64,000 nt of DNA from Sedimenticola hydrogenitrophicus. GTDB taxonomy: Bacteria > Pseudomonadota > Gammaproteobacteria > Chromatiales > Chromatiaceae. The notes under the pieces were generated by a model. That model ran no database searches. It was not told the origin of the DNA and was given only the letters and a program-made list of their open reading frames with translations. Shown piece by piece: positions 63,287-64,000 of this stretch (the first letter of the stretch is position 1; each line of letters begins with the position of its first letter). Location of the stretch: the NCBI RefSeq assembly GCF_025175675.1, contig NZ_JANIOA010000025.1, positions 1-64,000 on the forward strand. Direction: 5' to 3'. Both the position numbers and the translations under genes were made by a program.

Positions 63287-64000
63287 ATGGCTACTCCGAA
63301 GTATCGACTCGTATTCACCGGCAAACTGCGCAAGGGATTCAATCACCATGAGGTGCAGCAGTCGCTTGCCCAGCTGCTCAAGATTCCCCTGGATCAGGCG
63401 GGTCACCTGATCCAGGGGAGTCGTTTCCGAATCAACAGGACGCTGGAGAAGTCGAAGGCGGAGCGGCTGCTGGAGAAGATCAGGGCGCGCGGTGCCGAAT
63501 GTTCCATCGAACCCAGCGGCCCCCTCGCCGGGCCGGGGGAAGCGAATCCGTCCGCGCGGGCGTCCGGCAATACGGTGGGATCCGCGCAGCCGGGTCCACT
63601 CGCGCCCCCGGAGGCGTCGCGGTCACCGGACCGGCCTGAACTGACCGCCGACGACGAACGCACCCGTCCCCTCTCCGCCGTCAGCCCCGAAGCCGCCGAT
63701 GAGGATATCGTACTGGCGACCCCGGTAGTCAGGCGTGCCGCCTACAAACCGGACGATGACTCGGAGAATGTCGGTACCTTTTATCAACGGAGCACTACGG
63801 TCGAGACCCGCGACAGGGCATCCCGGGATAAGCGCCGACGCCTGGTCCTGCTCGCCAGTCTGTTCGGCGTAGCCGCCGTAGTGCTGCTCTGGCTGGTGTG
63901 GGATGAACAGTCGTCGCCGGTCGCTACCGTGACGTCGGTTGTTCCGGCCACTCCCGTCGACCCCCAGCGGGCCGAGACCGTTCGCCGGCTGGAGCAGCTG
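63287..64000 (+). CDS. unknown protein with N-terminal small domain and one membrane segment (partial)
   Basis: The open frame continues past the window end; 238 codons are visible. Residues about 5-70 (YRLVFTGKLRKGFNHHEVQQ, LLKIPLDQAGHLIQG, AERLLEKIRARGAECSIEP) look like a small alpha/beta domain I have seen at the N-terminus of various gammaproteobacterial membrane proteins, but I cannot name it. A Pro/Ala-rich disordered linker follows, then a membrane segment (LVLLASLFGVAAVVLLWLVW, about residues 187-206) and a periplasmic part. No strong ribosome site. Function not known. Confidence 0.7.
   Translation, partial: MATPKYRLVFTGKLRKGFNHHEVQQSLAQLLKIPLDQAGHLIQGSRFRINRTLEKSKAERLLEKIRARGAECSIEPSGPLAGPGEANPSARASGNTVGSAQPGPLAPPEASRSPDRPELTADDERTRPLSAVSPEAADEDIVLATPVVRRAAYKPDDDSENVGTFYQRSTTVETRDRASRDKRRRLVLLASLFGVAAVVLLWLVWDEQSSPVATVTSVVPATPVDPQRAETVRRLEQL

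Noticed and set aside
1-64000. Search for tRNA, rRNA and CRISPR arrays
   Set aside because: No T-loop plus acceptor pattern, rRNA signature or regularly spaced repeat-spacer series was found. The repeats present are dispersed palindromes.

Overview
The window is about 64 kb of GC-rich, densely coding bacterial chromosome. Gene content and order point to a gammaproteobacterium: priA, then argS and an FtsN-like SPOR protein; rpe-gph-trpE-trpG-trpD; feoABC; greB; HDOD, EAL and HD-GYP proteins. The many short dispersed repeats and the large DUF3683 flavin/Fe-S protein would fit a Chromatiales or sulfur-oxidiser type lineage, but that placement is inference. No rRNA, tRNA, CRISPR array, intact insertion sequence or prophage was seen.

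Layout. 0-10 kb: a CitE-like lyase overlapping a DksA/TraR zinc protein, a small unknown protein, an orphan TAXI-type binding protein, msrA, a SIMPL protein, hslO, an EF-G paralogue, an IalB-like secreted protein, trpC and greB. 10-19 kb: a tautomerase, an MFS exporter divergent from a LysR regulator, a thioesterase, an EAL and an HD-GYP protein forming a c-di-GMP unit, cysteine synthase and an HDOD protein. 19-24 kb: rpe-gph and trpE-trpG-trpD, with a candidate trp leader peptide (two Trp codons at its end) between gph and trpE. trpC lies about 10 kb away on the same strand. 24-31 kb: a DUF3530 protein, a PaaI-type thioesterase and an AapJQMP-type amino-acid ABC operon. 31-41 kb: a di-haem cytochrome c peroxidase behind an FNR-like site, a fructosamine-kinase-like protein, an HNH nuclease, a DnaA-box-bearing AT-rich region upstream of priA, an AidB-like acyl-CoA dehydrogenase, argS and the SPOR gene. 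41-49 kb: feoABC behind a Fur-like box, a methyltransferase, a CLC channel, a membrane methyltransferase-like protein and a PilZ protein. 49-64 kb: the 1287-residue DUF3683 protein, an unknown protein/AI-2E/lipoprotein operon, a TraB-like protein bracketed by inverted repeats, an RND pump with its adaptor, a stomatin/NfeD pair, and a gene cut by the window edge.

The most unusual layer is between the genes. At least six families of small palindromic repeats fill almost every intergenic gap. One is a 207-bp element with three full-length copies, whose hairpin arms change in a compensated way between copies, plus a truncated copy. Another, with GAATGGCACT-type ends, appears to have inserted inside a third type of hairpin. 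Together with the trp leader, the DnaA boxes at priA and the 88-bp inverted repeats around the TraB gene, these are the best targets for follow-up.
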